In this document: positions 17,864 through 26,177 of the stretch, in pieces
How positions within the stretch are numbered: the first letter of the stretch is position 1
Layout: every line of letters begins with the position of its first letter
DNA from: Caryophanales bacterium UBA7278
GTDB lineage: Bacteria; Bacillota_I; Bacilli_A; RFN20; CAG-826
Length of the DNA: 64,000 nucleotides
Assembly: GCA_002472275.1 (NCBI GenBank)
Contig: DKRQ01000022.1
Coordinates: 20,698 to 84,697 of the forward strand
Direction: 5' to 3'
The notes under the pieces: model-generated
What the model was told of the DNA's origin: nothing
Database searches by the model: none
The model's input: only the letters and a program-made list of their open reading frames with translations
Program-made: the position numbers and the translations under genes

Positions 17864-18293
17864 ACTAACTCCTGAGATGATGAGGGCCATCATCATGGAT
17901 CACTATTCCTCGCCCCGTCATAAACTCACCCCCGAGGGTGACTATCTTTCGATTCACTCATCCTCCGTCAATTGCATTGACGATATAGACGTTTATCTTC
18001 GTTTTAACGACGAAGGGAAAGTCGAGGACGCGGCATGGAATGGCACGGCCTGCGCCATCTCCACGGCTAGTAGCGACATCCTTTGCGACCTGCTTCTAGG
18101 AAAGAGCAAGGAAGAGGCGGAGAACATCATCGCCCAATATAACCACATGATTCACGAAGAGCCTTATGACGCTTCCGTCTTGGAAGAGGCCTTGGCCTTC
18201 ATGAACACCTCCAAACAGGCGGCTAGGATCCATTGCGCCACGATCGCATGGGACGCCGTCAGCGAGATTTTGAAAGGACATTCTCACGAATGA
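17847..18293 (+). CDS. sufU: Zinc-dependent sulfurtransferase SufU
   Basis: SufU accepts sulfur from SufS in Bacillota. The zinc ligands can be placed: Cys43 and Asp45 in NCIDDI, Cys69 in [10 protein letters not shown], and Cys130 in [10 protein letters not shown]. The usual CGD reads CID here, keeping the ligands. The 148-residue length is normal. AGGAGG precedes the ATG. It overlaps sufB by 4 bases. Confidence 0.95.
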   Translation: MPTSIELTPEMMRAIIMDHYSSPRHKLTPEGDYLSIHSSSVNCIDDIDVYLRFNDEGKVEDAAWNGTACAISTASSDILCDLLLGKSKEEAENIIAQYNHMIHEEPYDASVLEEALAFMNTSKQAARIHCATIAWDAVSEILKGHSHE

Positions 18294-19684
18294 GCGACAA
18301 GACCTTCGAAGAAGAATACCGTTATGGCTTTAAGGACGAAGACGTCTCGATTTTGAGCACGGGCATCGGCCTAAGTGAAGAGGTCGTCCGCGAAATCTCC
18401 AAGGCCAAGGACGAGCCCGAGTGGATGCTCGAGTTCCGCTTGAAGGCCCTCAAGGCGTTCGATGCGATGCCGATGCCTAGGTTCGGCCCCTCTTTGGCGG
18501 ACATGGATTTCTCTTCCTATACCTATTTCACCCGCGTTTCGGATAAGGAATCGTCCTCTTGGGACGAGGTTCCCCAAACGGTTAAGGAAACGTTTGAAAA
18601 GCTCGGCATCCCCGAAGCGGAGCAAAAGTTCCTTTCCGGCGCCTCGACCCAATATGAGTCCGAGGTCGTCTATCACAACATGCTCGAGGAAGTAAAGGAG
18701 AAGGGGGTCATCTTCCTTTCCACCGACATGGGCCTCAAGCTCTTCCCTGACATCTTCCGTAAATACTTCGGCACGGTCATCCCGATCGCCGATTCCAAAT
18801 TCAGCGCCCTCAACGGGGCTTGCTGGAGTGGCGGTAGTTTCATCTACGTCCCTAAAGGCGTGAAACTCGAGAAGCCCCTCCAGTCCTATTTCCGTATCAA
18901 CAATGAGAAGACGGGCCAATTCGAAAGGACCCTCATCATCGCAGATGAAGGAGCGGACATCCACTATGTGGAAGGCTGCACCGCGCCTACCTATTCGAAA
19001 GATTCCCTCCACGTCGGCGTCGTCGAAATTGTCGTCTGCAAAGGGGCCCACGTCCGTTACACGACCATCCAAAACTGGTCCACGAACATCCTTAACCTCG
19101 TCACCCAAAGGGCGAACGTCGAGGAAAACGGCTTCATGGAATGGGTCGATGGCAACATCGGCTCCATGACCACGATGAAATACCCCGCCTGCATCCTCAA
19201 AGGGGATAACGCCAGGGGCTCGACCATCACGATCGCGGTTGGCAACAAAGGCCAATACCAGGATTCCGGCGCCAGGATGATCCATATCGGAAAGAACACC
19301 TCTTCCCAAATCATCTCCAAATCCGTCGTCCACAATGGGGGCGTCGCCAACTTCAGGGGCACCGTCCGCATGGAAAAGGGCGCGACCGGCTCGAAGTCGC
19401 ACGTCGAATGCGACACGCTGATCCTTGACGACCGTTCCAAATCCGACACGATCCCCACCAATGAAATCAAGAACGCGGAATCCTATATCGAACACGAAGC
19501 GACCGTTTCCAAAATCAGCCAGGAACAGCTTTTCTATTTGATGAGCAGGGGCCTAAGCGAAAAAGAGGCGACCCAGATGATCGTCATGGGCTTCATCGAG
19601 CCCTTTGCAAAAGAACTGCCGATGGAATACGCGGTGGAACTCAACCAACTCATCAAAATGGATATGTCGGGGTCCGTCGGATAA
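18290..19684 (+). CDS. sufB: Fe-S cluster scaffold SufB
   Basis: SufB (464 residues) is the main scaffold subunit. The C-terminal region [24 protein letters not shown] is the SufB/SufD signature, and [17 protein letters not shown] belongs to the beta-helix core. The start at 18290 overlaps the sufU stop as ATGA behind AAAGGA. Its stop codon overlaps the mnmG start (TAATG), so the SUF operon continues into tRNA modification genes. Confidence 0.97.
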   Translation: MSDKTFEEEYRYGFKDEDVSILSTGIGLSEEVVREISKAKDEPEWMLEFRLKALKAFDAMPMPRFGPSLADMDFSSYTYFTRVSDKESSSWDEVPQTVKETFEKLGIPEAEQKFLSGASTQYESEVVYHNMLEEVKEKGVIFLSTDMGLKLFPDIFRKYFGTVIPIADSKFSALNGACWSGGSFIYVPKGVKLEKPLQSYFRINNEKTGQFERTLIIADEGADIHYVEGCTAPTYSKDSLHVGVVEIVVCKGAHVRYTTIQNWSTNILNLVTQRANVEENGFMEWVDGNIGSMTTMKYPACILKGDNARGSTITIAVGNKGQYQDSGARMIHIGKNTSSQIISKSVVHNGGVANFRGTVRMEKGATGSKSHVECDTLILDDRSKSDTIPTNEIKNAESYIEHEATVSKISQEQLFYLMSRGLSEKEATQMIVMGFIEPFAKELPMEYAVELNQLIKMDMSGSVG

Positions 19685-21555
19685 TGAGGGATTTTGACGT
19701 AATCGTAATCGGCGGAGGCCACGCGGGAGTCGAGGCCTCTTTTGCCACGGCCAGAATGGGTCATTCGACCCTTCTTTTGACGTTAAACAAAAAGATGATC
19801 GCCAACATGCCCTGCAACCCCCATATCGGAGGCTCCGCCAAAGGCGTCGTCGTGCGTGAAATCGATGCGCTAGGCGGGCTGATGGGCAAAGCAGCCGACC
19901 ATCATCCTTTGCAGATCAAGATGCTCAATACCGGCAAAGGGCCGGGCGTCCAATGTCTCCGCAGCCAGCAGGATAAGCATCTTTATCCCGCCTACGTTCA
20001 AGAGGTTTTGGAAAGCACCCCCAACCTCCTCGTCGAGGAAAAGGAAGCGGTGGATTTCCTCGTGGAAGGAAACGCCATTACGGGGGTCGTCACCTCCGAT
20101 GGGGAGCAAATCCATTCCAAGGCCGTCATCCTCACCGCCGGCACCTACCTCAATAGCCGCGTTTACACCGGCCAAGAAGGCAAAGACCAAGGACCCGACG
20201 GGCAAAAGGCGTCCCTCCATCTTTCCGGGGCTTTAAAAAAACTAGGCCTAGAACTATGGAGGCTAAAAACGGGCACGCCTCCTAGAGTCAAGAAATCCAC
20301 GATCGATTTCTCAAGAGGACATATTGAAGAAGGGATGGATGGCGAACTCGCTTTCTCCTACGAAACGAAGGTTTTTACCCCGAAATCCTCGCAACTCCCA
20401 TGTTTTTTGATTTACACAAGCGACGAGACTTTGCGCCTAATCAAAGACAATCTCGACTCTTCCGCCCTCTTTGACGGGACCATCAACAGCAACGGCCCCC
20501 GTTATTGCCCCTCCATCGAAAGCAAGGTCGTACGATTCGCGGACAAGCCCCGTCATCAGATTTTCCTCGAGCCCGAATTCGAGGAAGGGGAGTCCTTCTA
20601 TATCCAGGGATTCTCCACGGCGATGCCTAGGGACATCCAGGAGAAGATGGTGCATTCCTTGCCGGGATTAGAGCACGCCGAGATCCTCAAATACGCCTAC
20701 CAAATCGAATACGACGCGGTGAAGACCACCGAGTTCGACAGCACCCTTAGATGCAAGAAATACGAGGGCCTATATTTCGCGGGCCAGGTATGTGGTACCT
20801 CTGGCTATGAAGAGGCCGCGGGGCTAGGCCTAATGGCGGGCATCAACGCCGTCTTAAGGATGGAAGGCAAGCCGCCCTTCATTCTCAAAAGGAACGAGGC
20901 CTATATCGGGGTCATGATCGATGACCTCGTCACCAAGGGGATCGACGAACCTTATCGCCTTCTTTCCTCCAGGGCGGAATACCGCCTTTTGCTCCGTCAC
21001 GATAACGCGGACGAAAGGCTCACCGAATATGGCCATCGTTTCGGCCTGATTTCCGAAGAACGTTACGCTTCCTATTTGAAGAAAGAAGAAGACATAGCCA
21101 AAGCTATCGAGATCCTTAGGACCACGAACGTAACCGACCGCGCGGCGATGAATGCCTACTTCGTCGAGATGGGCTATCCCGAATCCGACCAAGGCTGGAA
21201 GGGGGCCGAGCTTTTGAAGCGTCCCCGCTTCCGTTACGTCGATATCGCGAGGATGATGCCTGAACTCTCTACCTTCTCCTTTTCCGAAAACGACATCCTC
21301 TCCTTGGAGACCAAGGTCAAATACGAGGGGTATCTAGTGAGGCAGGAAAAGGAAGCCAAGAGCCTGCTTGAAAGGGAAGGGATCGAGATTCCCGAGGATT
21401 TCGATTACCTCCATACCGACGGGCTTAGGCTCGAGGCGAGGCAAAAACTCGACGCGGTGAAACCCAAGACCATCGCCCAGGCCTCCCGCATAAGCGGTGT
21501 CAATCCGGCCGACGTTTCTATATTATTGTTGGTGCTCCGAAAGAAGGGACTATGA
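19684..21555 (+). CDS. mnmG: tRNA uridine-5-carboxymethylaminomethyl modification enzyme MnmG (GidA)
   Basis: This 623-residue FAD enzyme modifies wobble uridine with MnmE. The N-terminal FAD motif is DVIVIGGGHAGVEAS. The family signature follows: CNPHIGGSAKG, EIDALGG, and LNTGKGPGVQCLRSQQDK. Length is normal. It is transcribed with sufB upstream and rsmG downstream (4-base overlap). The mnmE gene that usually precedes it in Bacillota is not here. Confidence 0.97.
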   Translation: MRDFDVIVIGGGHAGVEASFATARMGHSTLLLTLNKKMIANMPCNPHIGGSAKGVVVREIDALGGLMGKAADHHPLQIKMLNTGKGPGVQCLRSQQDKHLYPAYVQEVLESTPNLLVEEKEAVDFLVEGNAITGVVTSDGEQIHSKAVILTAGTYLNSRVYTGQEGKDQGPDGQKASLHLSGALKKLGLELWRLKTGTPPRVKKSTIDFSRGHIEEGMDGELAFSYETKVFTPKSSQLPCFLIYTSDETLRLIKDNLDSSALFDGTINSNGPRYCPSIESKVVRFADKPRHQIFLEPEFEEGESFYIQGFSTAMPRDIQEKMVHSLPGLEHAEILKYAYQIEYDAVKTTEFDSTLRCKKYEGLYFAGQVCGTSGYEEAAGLGLMAGINAVLRMEGKPPFILKRNEAYIGVMIDDLVTKGIDEPYRLLSSRAEYRLLLRHDNADERLTEYGHRFGLISEERYASYLKKEEDIAKAIEILRTTNVTDRAAMNAYFVEMGYPESDQGWKGAELLKRPRFRYVDIARMMPELSTFSFSENDILSLETKVKYEGYLVRQEKEAKSLLEREGIEIPEDFDYLHTDGLRLEARQKLDAVKPKTIAQASRISGVNPADVSILLLVLRKKGL

Positions 21556-22250
21556 CCGAGGCGGAATTCAAAGAACAAGCAAAGCTTTGCGGAATCGAGC
21601 TTAGCGACAAGCAGCTCGCGTCTTTCGCCGTCTACGCCTCTTTGCTCGCGGAATGGAACGAGAAGATGAACCTCACCGCGATCACCGAGGCCCCGGAAGT
21701 CTACGAAAAGCATTTTTTGGATTGTCTCGTTCCCGCGAAGAAATTCTCCTTCGAGGGGAAGAGCCTTTTGGATTTAGGCTCTGGCGCGGGATTCCCCGGC
21801 ATGGCCATCGCGATTGCCTTCCCTAACTGCAAAGTCAGTTTGCTCGATTCCACCGAGAAGAAATTCTCTTTCCTTAAGGAAGTGAAGGAAAAACTGGGCC
21901 TAGAAAACGTTTCCTTTTGCTTAGGCAGGGCGGAGGAATTCACTCAGGGCCGCGGCAAATACGACGTCGTGACCGCGCGTGGCTTCGCCGCGTTACGGGT
22001 CTTCGTCGAGGTGGGCGCCCCCCTCGCGAAAGTCGGCGGCACCTTGATTGCCTTAAAAGGCGGAAAAGCCGACGAAGAACTCGCCGAGGCCAAAGGCATC
22101 ATCTCCAAGACGAGCCTCACCCTTTCCGATAGACTCAGTCTGACTCTCCCTTGCGGAGAGAAAAGGGAGGTCCTCTATTTCAAGAAGAAAGAGAAGACCC
22201 CGGGCCGTTTCCCCCGTAGCTGGGGCGAAATCAAAAACCACAAAATTTAA
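21552..22250 (+). CDS. rsmG: 16S rRNA (guanine527-N7)-methyltransferase RsmG
   Basis: The 232-residue methyltransferase has the SAM motif LDLGSGAGFPGMAIAIAFP near residue 75 and the family's VTARGFAALRVFVE segment. It methylates G527 of 16S rRNA. The mnmG-rsmG-parA-parB order is the classical origin-proximal arrangement, so the replication origin could be near, though no dnaA, rpmH or DnaA-box cluster is in the window. Confidence 0.96.
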   Translation: MTEAEFKEQAKLCGIELSDKQLASFAVYASLLAEWNEKMNLTAITEAPEVYEKHFLDCLVPAKKFSFEGKSLLDLGSGAGFPGMAIAIAFPNCKVSLLDSTEKKFSFLKEVKEKLGLENVSFCLGRAEEFTQGRGKYDVVTARGFAALRVFVEVGAPLAKVGGTLIALKGGKADEELAEAKGIISKTSLTLSDRLSLTLPCGEKREVLYFKKKEKTPGRFPRSWGEIKNHKI

Positions 22251-22251
22251 T

Positions 22252-22286
22252 GTGAAACTTTTTTATTTGTTCCACGAGGATAGAAT
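22252..22286 (+). promoter_or_regulatory. parAB promoter with parS-like half-sites
   Basis: TAGAAT at 22281-22286 ends 6 bases before the parA ATG, predicting a leaderless mRNA. Just upstream are GTGAAAC (22252-22258) and TGTTCCACG (22268-22276), which correspond to the right and left halves of the parS consensus but in everted order, 9 bases apart. Confidence 0.45.
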
Positions 22287-22292
22287 ACTTTT

Positions 22293-23066
22293 ATGACCAA
22301 AATCATCGCCATCGCCAATCAAAAGGGCGGGGTCGGCAAAACAACGACCGCCATCAACCTCGCCGCCGCCTTGTCCCACTTTAAGCGCAGGGTCCTTTTG
22401 ATCGACATGGATCCCCAAGGCAACGCGGGTAGGGGACTTGGGGTCGATATCTCCCTCGTGAAAGAGACGGTCTTCGAATGCCTTTTTGAAGGGATGTCCT
22501 TAGAAAACGCGATCATCCATACCCCTTTCGATGGACTGGATTTGATTCCTTCCAATCTTAGGCTCGCTTCTTTGGAAGCCTCTTTGTTCAAAACCCCGAC
22601 CGAGCACCCTTTCTCCCTCCTAAAGGGCCTATTGGATGCCTCCTCGATTTCCTATGACTACATCATCTTGGATTGCCCGCCTTCGCTAGGCCTTCTTTCC
22701 CTTAACGCCTTGGTGGCGGCCACCTCGGTCATCATCCCCGTCCAATGCGAATACTTCGCGATGGAGGCCGTGGCCGCGGTCCTATCGACCATCTCCAATG
22801 TGCAAAACGAATATAACCATAGCCTCAAGATCGAGGGGTTCCTCCTTACGATGTACGACGCAAGGACCCAACTTGGCACCGAGATTTCCTCCGAGGTCAG
22901 GAAGCTTTTCAAGGAAAACACTTTCCTCGTCTCCATTCCCAGGAACCAATCCGTCTCCGAATCGCAGGCCAGGCAAATGCCCGTGACGAGCTTTAGGCCC
23001 TCCAGTTCTGGGTCCCTCGCCTATTTCTCCCTCGCCAGGGAAGTGATGGACCATGAAGAAAGATAG
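22293..23066 (+). CDS. parA: Chromosome partitioning ATPase ParA (Soj)
   Basis: The 257-residue protein has the deviant Walker A motif [10 protein letters not shown] (residues 9-18) starting almost at the N-terminus, then [15 protein letters not shown] and [15 protein letters not shown]. It lacks an N-terminal DNA-binding extension, as in chromosomal Soj. The ATG directly follows a -10 box, with only a distant AGGA (12 bases away) as possible ribosome site. It overlaps parB by 14 bases. Confidence 0.96.
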   Translation: MTKIIAIANQKGGVGKTTTAINLAAALSHFKRRVLLIDMDPQGNAGRGLGVDISLVKETVFECLFEGMSLENAIIHTPFDGLDLIPSNLRLASLEASLFKTPTEHPFSLLKGLLDASSISYDYIILDCPPSLGLLSLNALVAATSVIIPVQCEYFAMEAVAAVLSTISNVQNEYNHSLKIEGFLLTMYDARTQLGTEISSEVRKLFKENTFLVSIPRNQSVSESQARQMPVTSFRPSSSGSLAYFSLAREVMDHEER

Positions 23067-23904
23067 AATCCTTTCCTCCACCTTATCCGATCTCGTCGGC
23101 AAGTATTTTCAGCAAGACGTCATCGCCGAGATGGAGAAGCGTTATCAAAGCGCTCCCGCAAGGCTCATCCCCATTACCCAAATCGACGACACCGAATTCG
23201 TCAAAGAGGTCGTTCTTCCCGAAGCCACGATCGAGTATTTCGCTTCTGGGCTTAGGGAGCGCGGTTTCTATAACCCCCTCGCCGTCAGGAAGAAAGCCGA
23301 CGGACGTTATGAAATCATCCTCGGCAGGAAGAGGTTCTTCGGCGCGAAAAGGGCCGGCATCCTCTCCCTTCCCTGCGTCATCGTCGATTGCTCCGAGGAA
23401 GAAGAGCTATTGATGCTTCTTGCCGATACCCGTGACCAAAGGGAAGGCAACGTCGTCGAGATGGCGTTGCTTTGCGAGGAACTAAGGAAGCGTTATGGCT
23501 ACACTCAGAAGACCCTCGCCGAACTCAGCCACCAGTCCCGTTGCCAAATCGCCAATACGGTCCGCATCCTCCGCCTCCCCCAAGAGGCAATCGATAAGCT
23601 TTGCCTAGGCGAGCTTTCCTATGGTCACGCCAAAGCCATCGCCTCCTTGCCCGAGCCCAAGATGAGGGAAGTCCTCGAACGCATCGAGAAGGAAAACCTT
23701 TCTGTCAGGGAATGCGAATCCTTGGTAAGGACGATTGGAAAACAGGGCAAAGAAGAAGGCGAAAGCCTAGGAAAAAGAGTGGGCGAATCCGTGGGGGCCG
23801 AGGTGTCGGTCCGTCGCGGATCCCCTGAGGTGAGCCTGCGCTTTGATAGCGTCGAAAAGCGCGACGAATTCCTGGCCTATTTGGAATCAAATTTCAAAAA
23901 ATAA
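23053..23904 (+). CDS. parB: Chromosome partitioning protein ParB (Spo0J)
   Basis: This 283-residue protein has the N-terminal ParB/CTPase region ([29 protein letters not shown]), the central HTH ([27 protein letters not shown] and LSYGHAKAI), and a C-terminal dimerisation segment. The CTP-contacting box normally reads GERR; here it is GRKR, a substitution that keeps the arginine but loses the glutamate. ParB spreads from parS sites to organise the origin region. No full parS was found nearby. Confidence 0.93.
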   Translation: MKKDRILSSTLSDLVGKYFQQDVIAEMEKRYQSAPARLIPITQIDDTEFVKEVVLPEATIEYFASGLRERGFYNPLAVRKKADGRYEIILGRKRFFGAKRAGILSLPCVIVDCSEEEELLMLLADTRDQREGNVVEMALLCEELRKRYGYTQKTLAELSHQSRCQIANTVRILRLPQEAIDKLCLGELSYGHAKAIASLPEPKMREVLERIEKENLSVRECESLVRTIGKQGKEEGESLGKRVGESVGAEVSVRRGSPEVSLRFDSVEKRDEFLAYLESNFKK

Positions 23905-23946
23905 CCCCAATTTGCGGGGATAATCGATGTTCCCAAAGCGTTTTTG

Positions 23947-23974
23947 TTGTTTTTGCCGTGGACCTATCTATAAT
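23947..23974 (+). promoter_or_regulatory. ribU promoter
   Basis: TTGTTT (23947-23952), 16 bases, and a perfect TATAAT (23969-23974). Transcription would start at about 23981, exactly where the FMN aptamer begins. Confidence 0.7.
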
Positions 23975-23980
23975 GAGGTC

Positions 23981-24134
23981 GCTTCAGGGCGACGAGAATT
24001 ACGTCGACTGGCGGTATAGCCCGCGAGCTCGTTAGAGCACGAACCGGTGAGATTCCGGTGCCAACGGTAAAGTCCGGATGATAGAAGCCAATTCGATTTG
24101 GATTCTTCTCGCCCTCTGCACGGAGGGATTTTTT
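23981..24134 (+). promoter_or_regulatory. FMN riboswitch (RFN element) with terminator/RBS-sequestering platform
   Basis: The aptamer spans 23981-24088. Closing stem P1 is GCTTC with GAAGC, and the conserved blocks CTGGCGGTATAGCCCGCGA, GAACCGGTGAGATTCCGGTG and AAAGTCCGGATGATAGAAG match the RFN consensus. Downstream CCCTC (24112-24116) and GAGGG (24123-24127) form a hairpin followed by TTTTTT that ends at the ATG. The 3' arm contains the Shine-Dalgarno GGAGGG, so FMN binding could both terminate transcription and hide the ribosome site of the riboflavin transporter gene. Confidence 0.93.
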
Positions 24135-24857
24135 ATGGAATGGACTAGGGCCGTGGCAATCGGATTGCTCTTCATTCTTTTCGTCGCGACGATCAGACTT
24201 CTTGGCGATTTCTCGCCGCAAGACAAGCCTAACCGCATCCGCTTCATGAGCCGCATCGGCGTCTTCGGCGCGATGGCGGCCATCCTCTACGCGGTGCCCG
24301 TGTTCAAATTCCCCGTTCCCTTCTTTCCCTCATTCCTAGAATTCCATTTCGATGAGATCCCCGCCTTCATCGCGGGCTTTGCCTATGGTCCTTTCGCGGG
24401 CTTCTCGGTCGTCGCCCTCAAGACGGTTTTGAAGCTCATGTTCGACGGGACCCGCACGATGTTCGTCGGCGAGCTCACCGACCTCGTCCTCTCCTCGGTT
24501 TACGTCGTGGTCGCCGCGATCGTCTATCAAAAGAAGAGGACCCTCAAAGGCGCGGGCTTAGGTTTCTTGATTGCCACCGCGATCCAAATCGTCGCTGCGA
24601 TGGTCCTCAACGTCTACGTCATCATTCCCTTCTATACCCATGCGATGGGATATCTGCCGGAAGACCTCCTCTATCTCATGACCAAGGCGGTCCCCGCGAT
24701 CAAAGACGTCGGTTGGAGCTATGCCCTATTGGCCGTCTTGCCCTTCAACGCGATGAAGGACGGCATCGTCATCGTCGTGACCTTCCTGGTCTACCGCTCG
24801 GTGCACAAACTATTCCGAATCGACGCGCCAAGGCGCAAAAAAAGAACGGGTCGCTAG
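24135..24857 (+). CDS. ribU: Riboflavin ECF transporter S component RibU
   Basis: The 240-residue membrane protein has about six hydrophobic segments and the RibU-type stretch IPAFIAGFAYGPFAGFSVVALKTVLKL. It binds riboflavin for import with the shared ECF energy module (EcfA, EcfA', EcfT), which is not in this window. The start at 24135 follows GGAGGG directly after the riboswitch hairpin; an in-frame upstream ATG lies inside the aptamer and is rejected. The riboswitch makes the substrate assignment strong. Confidence 0.92.
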   Translation: MEWTRAVAIGLLFILFVATIRLLGDFSPQDKPNRIRFMSRIGVFGAMAAILYAVPVFKFPVPFFPSFLEFHFDEIPAFIAGFAYGPFAGFSVVALKTVLKLMFDGTRTMFVGELTDLVLSSVYVVVAAIVYQKKRTLKGAGLGFLIATAIQIVAAMVLNVYVIIPFYTHAMGYLPEDLLYLMTKAVPAIKDVGWSYALLAVLPFNAMKDGIVIVVTFLVYRSVHKLFRIDAPRRKKRTGR

Positions 24858-24872
24858 GACACCGTTCTTTTT
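24838..24872. terminator. Bidirectional terminator between ribU and ferredoxin
   Basis: AAAGAACGG and CCGTTCTTT pair across the ribU stop codon, with A-runs and T-runs on the two sides, so it can serve both convergent genes. Confidence 0.8.
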
Positions 24873-24882
24873 CGCTAATCTC

Positions 24883-25065
24883 TTATTCCTCGCTGATGGC
24901 TTGGACGGGGCAGTTGGCGATCGCGTCTTCGACGTCGGCGTCATCACCTTCGGCGACGACTTCGGCCTTGCCTTCATCGTTGAAGGCGAAGATGTCGGAG
25001 TGGCTGCCGATGCAGAGACCGCAGCCGATGCAAGCTTCGGTGTCAACTTTGGCTTTCTTGGGCAT
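24883..25065 (-). CDS. fer: Small [4Fe-4S] ferredoxin
   Basis: The 60-residue protein has CIGCGLC near residue 12 and a remote CPVQAI cysteine, giving four ligands for one [4Fe-4S] cluster, as in Bacillus-type monocluster ferredoxins. The rest is highly acidic. It starts at 25065 behind GGGAGG. An electron carrier role is clear; the partners are unknown. Confidence 0.93.
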   Translation of the reverse strand: MPKKAKVDTEACIGCGLCIGSHSDIFAFNDEGKAEVVAEGDDADVEDAIANCPVQAISEE

Positions 25066-25086
25066 TGGATTTTCCTCCCTGCGGTG

Positions 25087-25115
25087 ATTATAGGTTAGCA
25101 ATCCAAACATTACAA
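25087..25115 (-). promoter_or_regulatory. Ferredoxin promoter
   Basis: On the minus strand TTGTAA (25110-25115), 17 bases, TATAAT (25087-25092). It uses the same -35 hexamer as the lipoprotein operon and is near consensus. Confidence 0.8.
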
Positions 25116-25179
25116 CCCAACGAAAAATTAGAGGGGGCGGTGATTGTTATTGTCAATTCCCTTAACCGCTTTTAGCGGA

Positions 25180-25185
25180 TAAAAT
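25180..25185 (+). promoter_or_regulatory. -10 box adjoining a start codon
   Basis: TAAAAT is followed by 7 bases and the ATG at 25193, with no Shine-Dalgarno sequence: a probable leaderless start of the operon that includes cmk and der. Confidence 0.45.
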
Positions 25186-25192
25186 ACCTGCG

Positions 25193-25495
25193 ATGGAGTC
25201 GAGGAAGGAACGTTACGCGAAATATAGGCAGGACATCCGCGACACCGCGGAGGACGCCCCTTTTTTCCATAAGCCGGCGCCCCATGATTCCGCCGCGCTC
25301 CTAAGTGCGGCACCAGCCGAATCGCTTTCCCCGTTTTTACCCGATGCCATCTCGGCTTCCGAGTCCGACCGCGTGCCTCCCTATCAGGTCTATTTGAGAC
25401 ATCGCCAGACCATGATGCTCGTCAAGACCATCGTGTTCGTCGCCTTAGCCGTTTTCTTCGCCATTTGGGCGTACCTACTCACCAGGAGGGCATGA
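25193..25495 (+). CDS. Hypothetical protein with C-terminal membrane anchor
   Basis: I do not recognise this 100-residue protein. A charged N-terminal part (MESRKERYAKYRQDIRDTAE) and a Pro/Ala/Ser-rich middle are followed by one membrane segment (TMMLVKTIVFVALAVFFAIWAY) and a short basic tail, so a tail-anchored orientation is likely. It is the first gene of the operon; its stop codon is one base from the cmk ATG. Confidence 0.65.
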   Translation: MESRKERYAKYRQDIRDTAEDAPFFHKPAPHDSAALLSAAPAESLSPFLPDAISASESDRVPPYQVYLRHRQTMMLVKTIVFVALAVFFAIWAYLLTRRA

Positions 25496-25496
25496 C

Positions 25497-26177
25497 ATGA
25501 AGAACATCGCGATCGCCATCGACGGACCCGCCGCCGCGGGGAAAAGCACCGTCGCCAAAATCGTCGCCAATGACTTAGGCTTTACCTACATCGACACCGG
25601 CGCCATGTACCGCGCCTTCACCTGGATCGTCATGGAAAAGGGGCTCGATCCCGAAAACGAGGAAGCCTCCTGCTCAATCATCCCCGAGGTTACCATCTCT
25701 TTAGAAGAAGATGGAAGGGTCATCTGCAACGGACATGACGTCACCAAAGCCATCCGCGAACCCCGCGTCTCCTCTAACGTCTCCTATATCGCTTCCTATC
25801 CCAAGATCCGTCTCGCCCTCGTCGATATGCAAAGGGCGATGGCCAAAAGCAAATCCGTCGTCATGGACGGCAGGGACATCGGCACCTACGTTTTGCCTGA
25901 TGCCGAGGTAAAGATCTTCCAGATCGCCTCCGTCGAATGCCGGGCGAAACGCCGTTACGAGGAAAACGTCTCCAAGGGCATCCCGACTTCTTATGAAGAC
26001 GTCGTCGCGGACGTCGAAAAACGCGATTACATCGATTCCCATAGGGCCTTCGCGCCTTTGAAACCCGCGGCCGATTCGGTCGAACTCGACACTTCCCCGA
26101 TGTCCATCATGGAAGTCGTCAGGGCCATTGAGGAAATCGTGAAGCAAAAGACCGGTTTGGAGGTTGCATGCCGCTAG
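25497..26177 (+). CDS. cmk: Cytidylate kinase
   Basis: This 226-residue kinase phosphorylates CMP and dCMP. The P-loop is DGPAAAGKSTVAKIVA near the N-terminus, followed by TYIDTGAMYRAFTW and the lid/acceptor motifs GRDIGTYVLPDAEVKIF and RAKRRYEE. Cmk followed by Der is a common Bacillota neighbourhood; the genes overlap by 10 bases. Confidence 0.97.
   Translation: MKNIAIAIDGPAAAGKSTVAKIVANDLGFTYIDTGAMYRAFTWIVMEKGLDPENEEASCSIIPEVTISLEEDGRVICNGHDVTKAIREPRVSSNVSYIASYPKIRLALVDMQRAMAKSKSVVMDGRDIGTYVLPDAEVKIFQIASVECRAKRRYEENVSKGIPTSYEDVVADVEKRDYIDSHRAFAPLKPAADSVELDTSPMSIMEVVRAIEEIVKQKTGLEVACR

Noticed and set aside
18371..19495. A 374-codon minus-strand frame opposite sufB
   Set aside because: sufB is certain by signature, and the antisense frame has no recognisable features.
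23905..23925. CCCC/GGGG hairpin after parB as a terminator
   Set aside because: The stem is only 4 bp and has no T-run, so I did not call it.
24078..24134. Upstream in-frame ATG of ribU at 24078
   Set aside because: It lies inside the FMN aptamer; GGAGGG at 24122-24127 supports the ATG at 24135.
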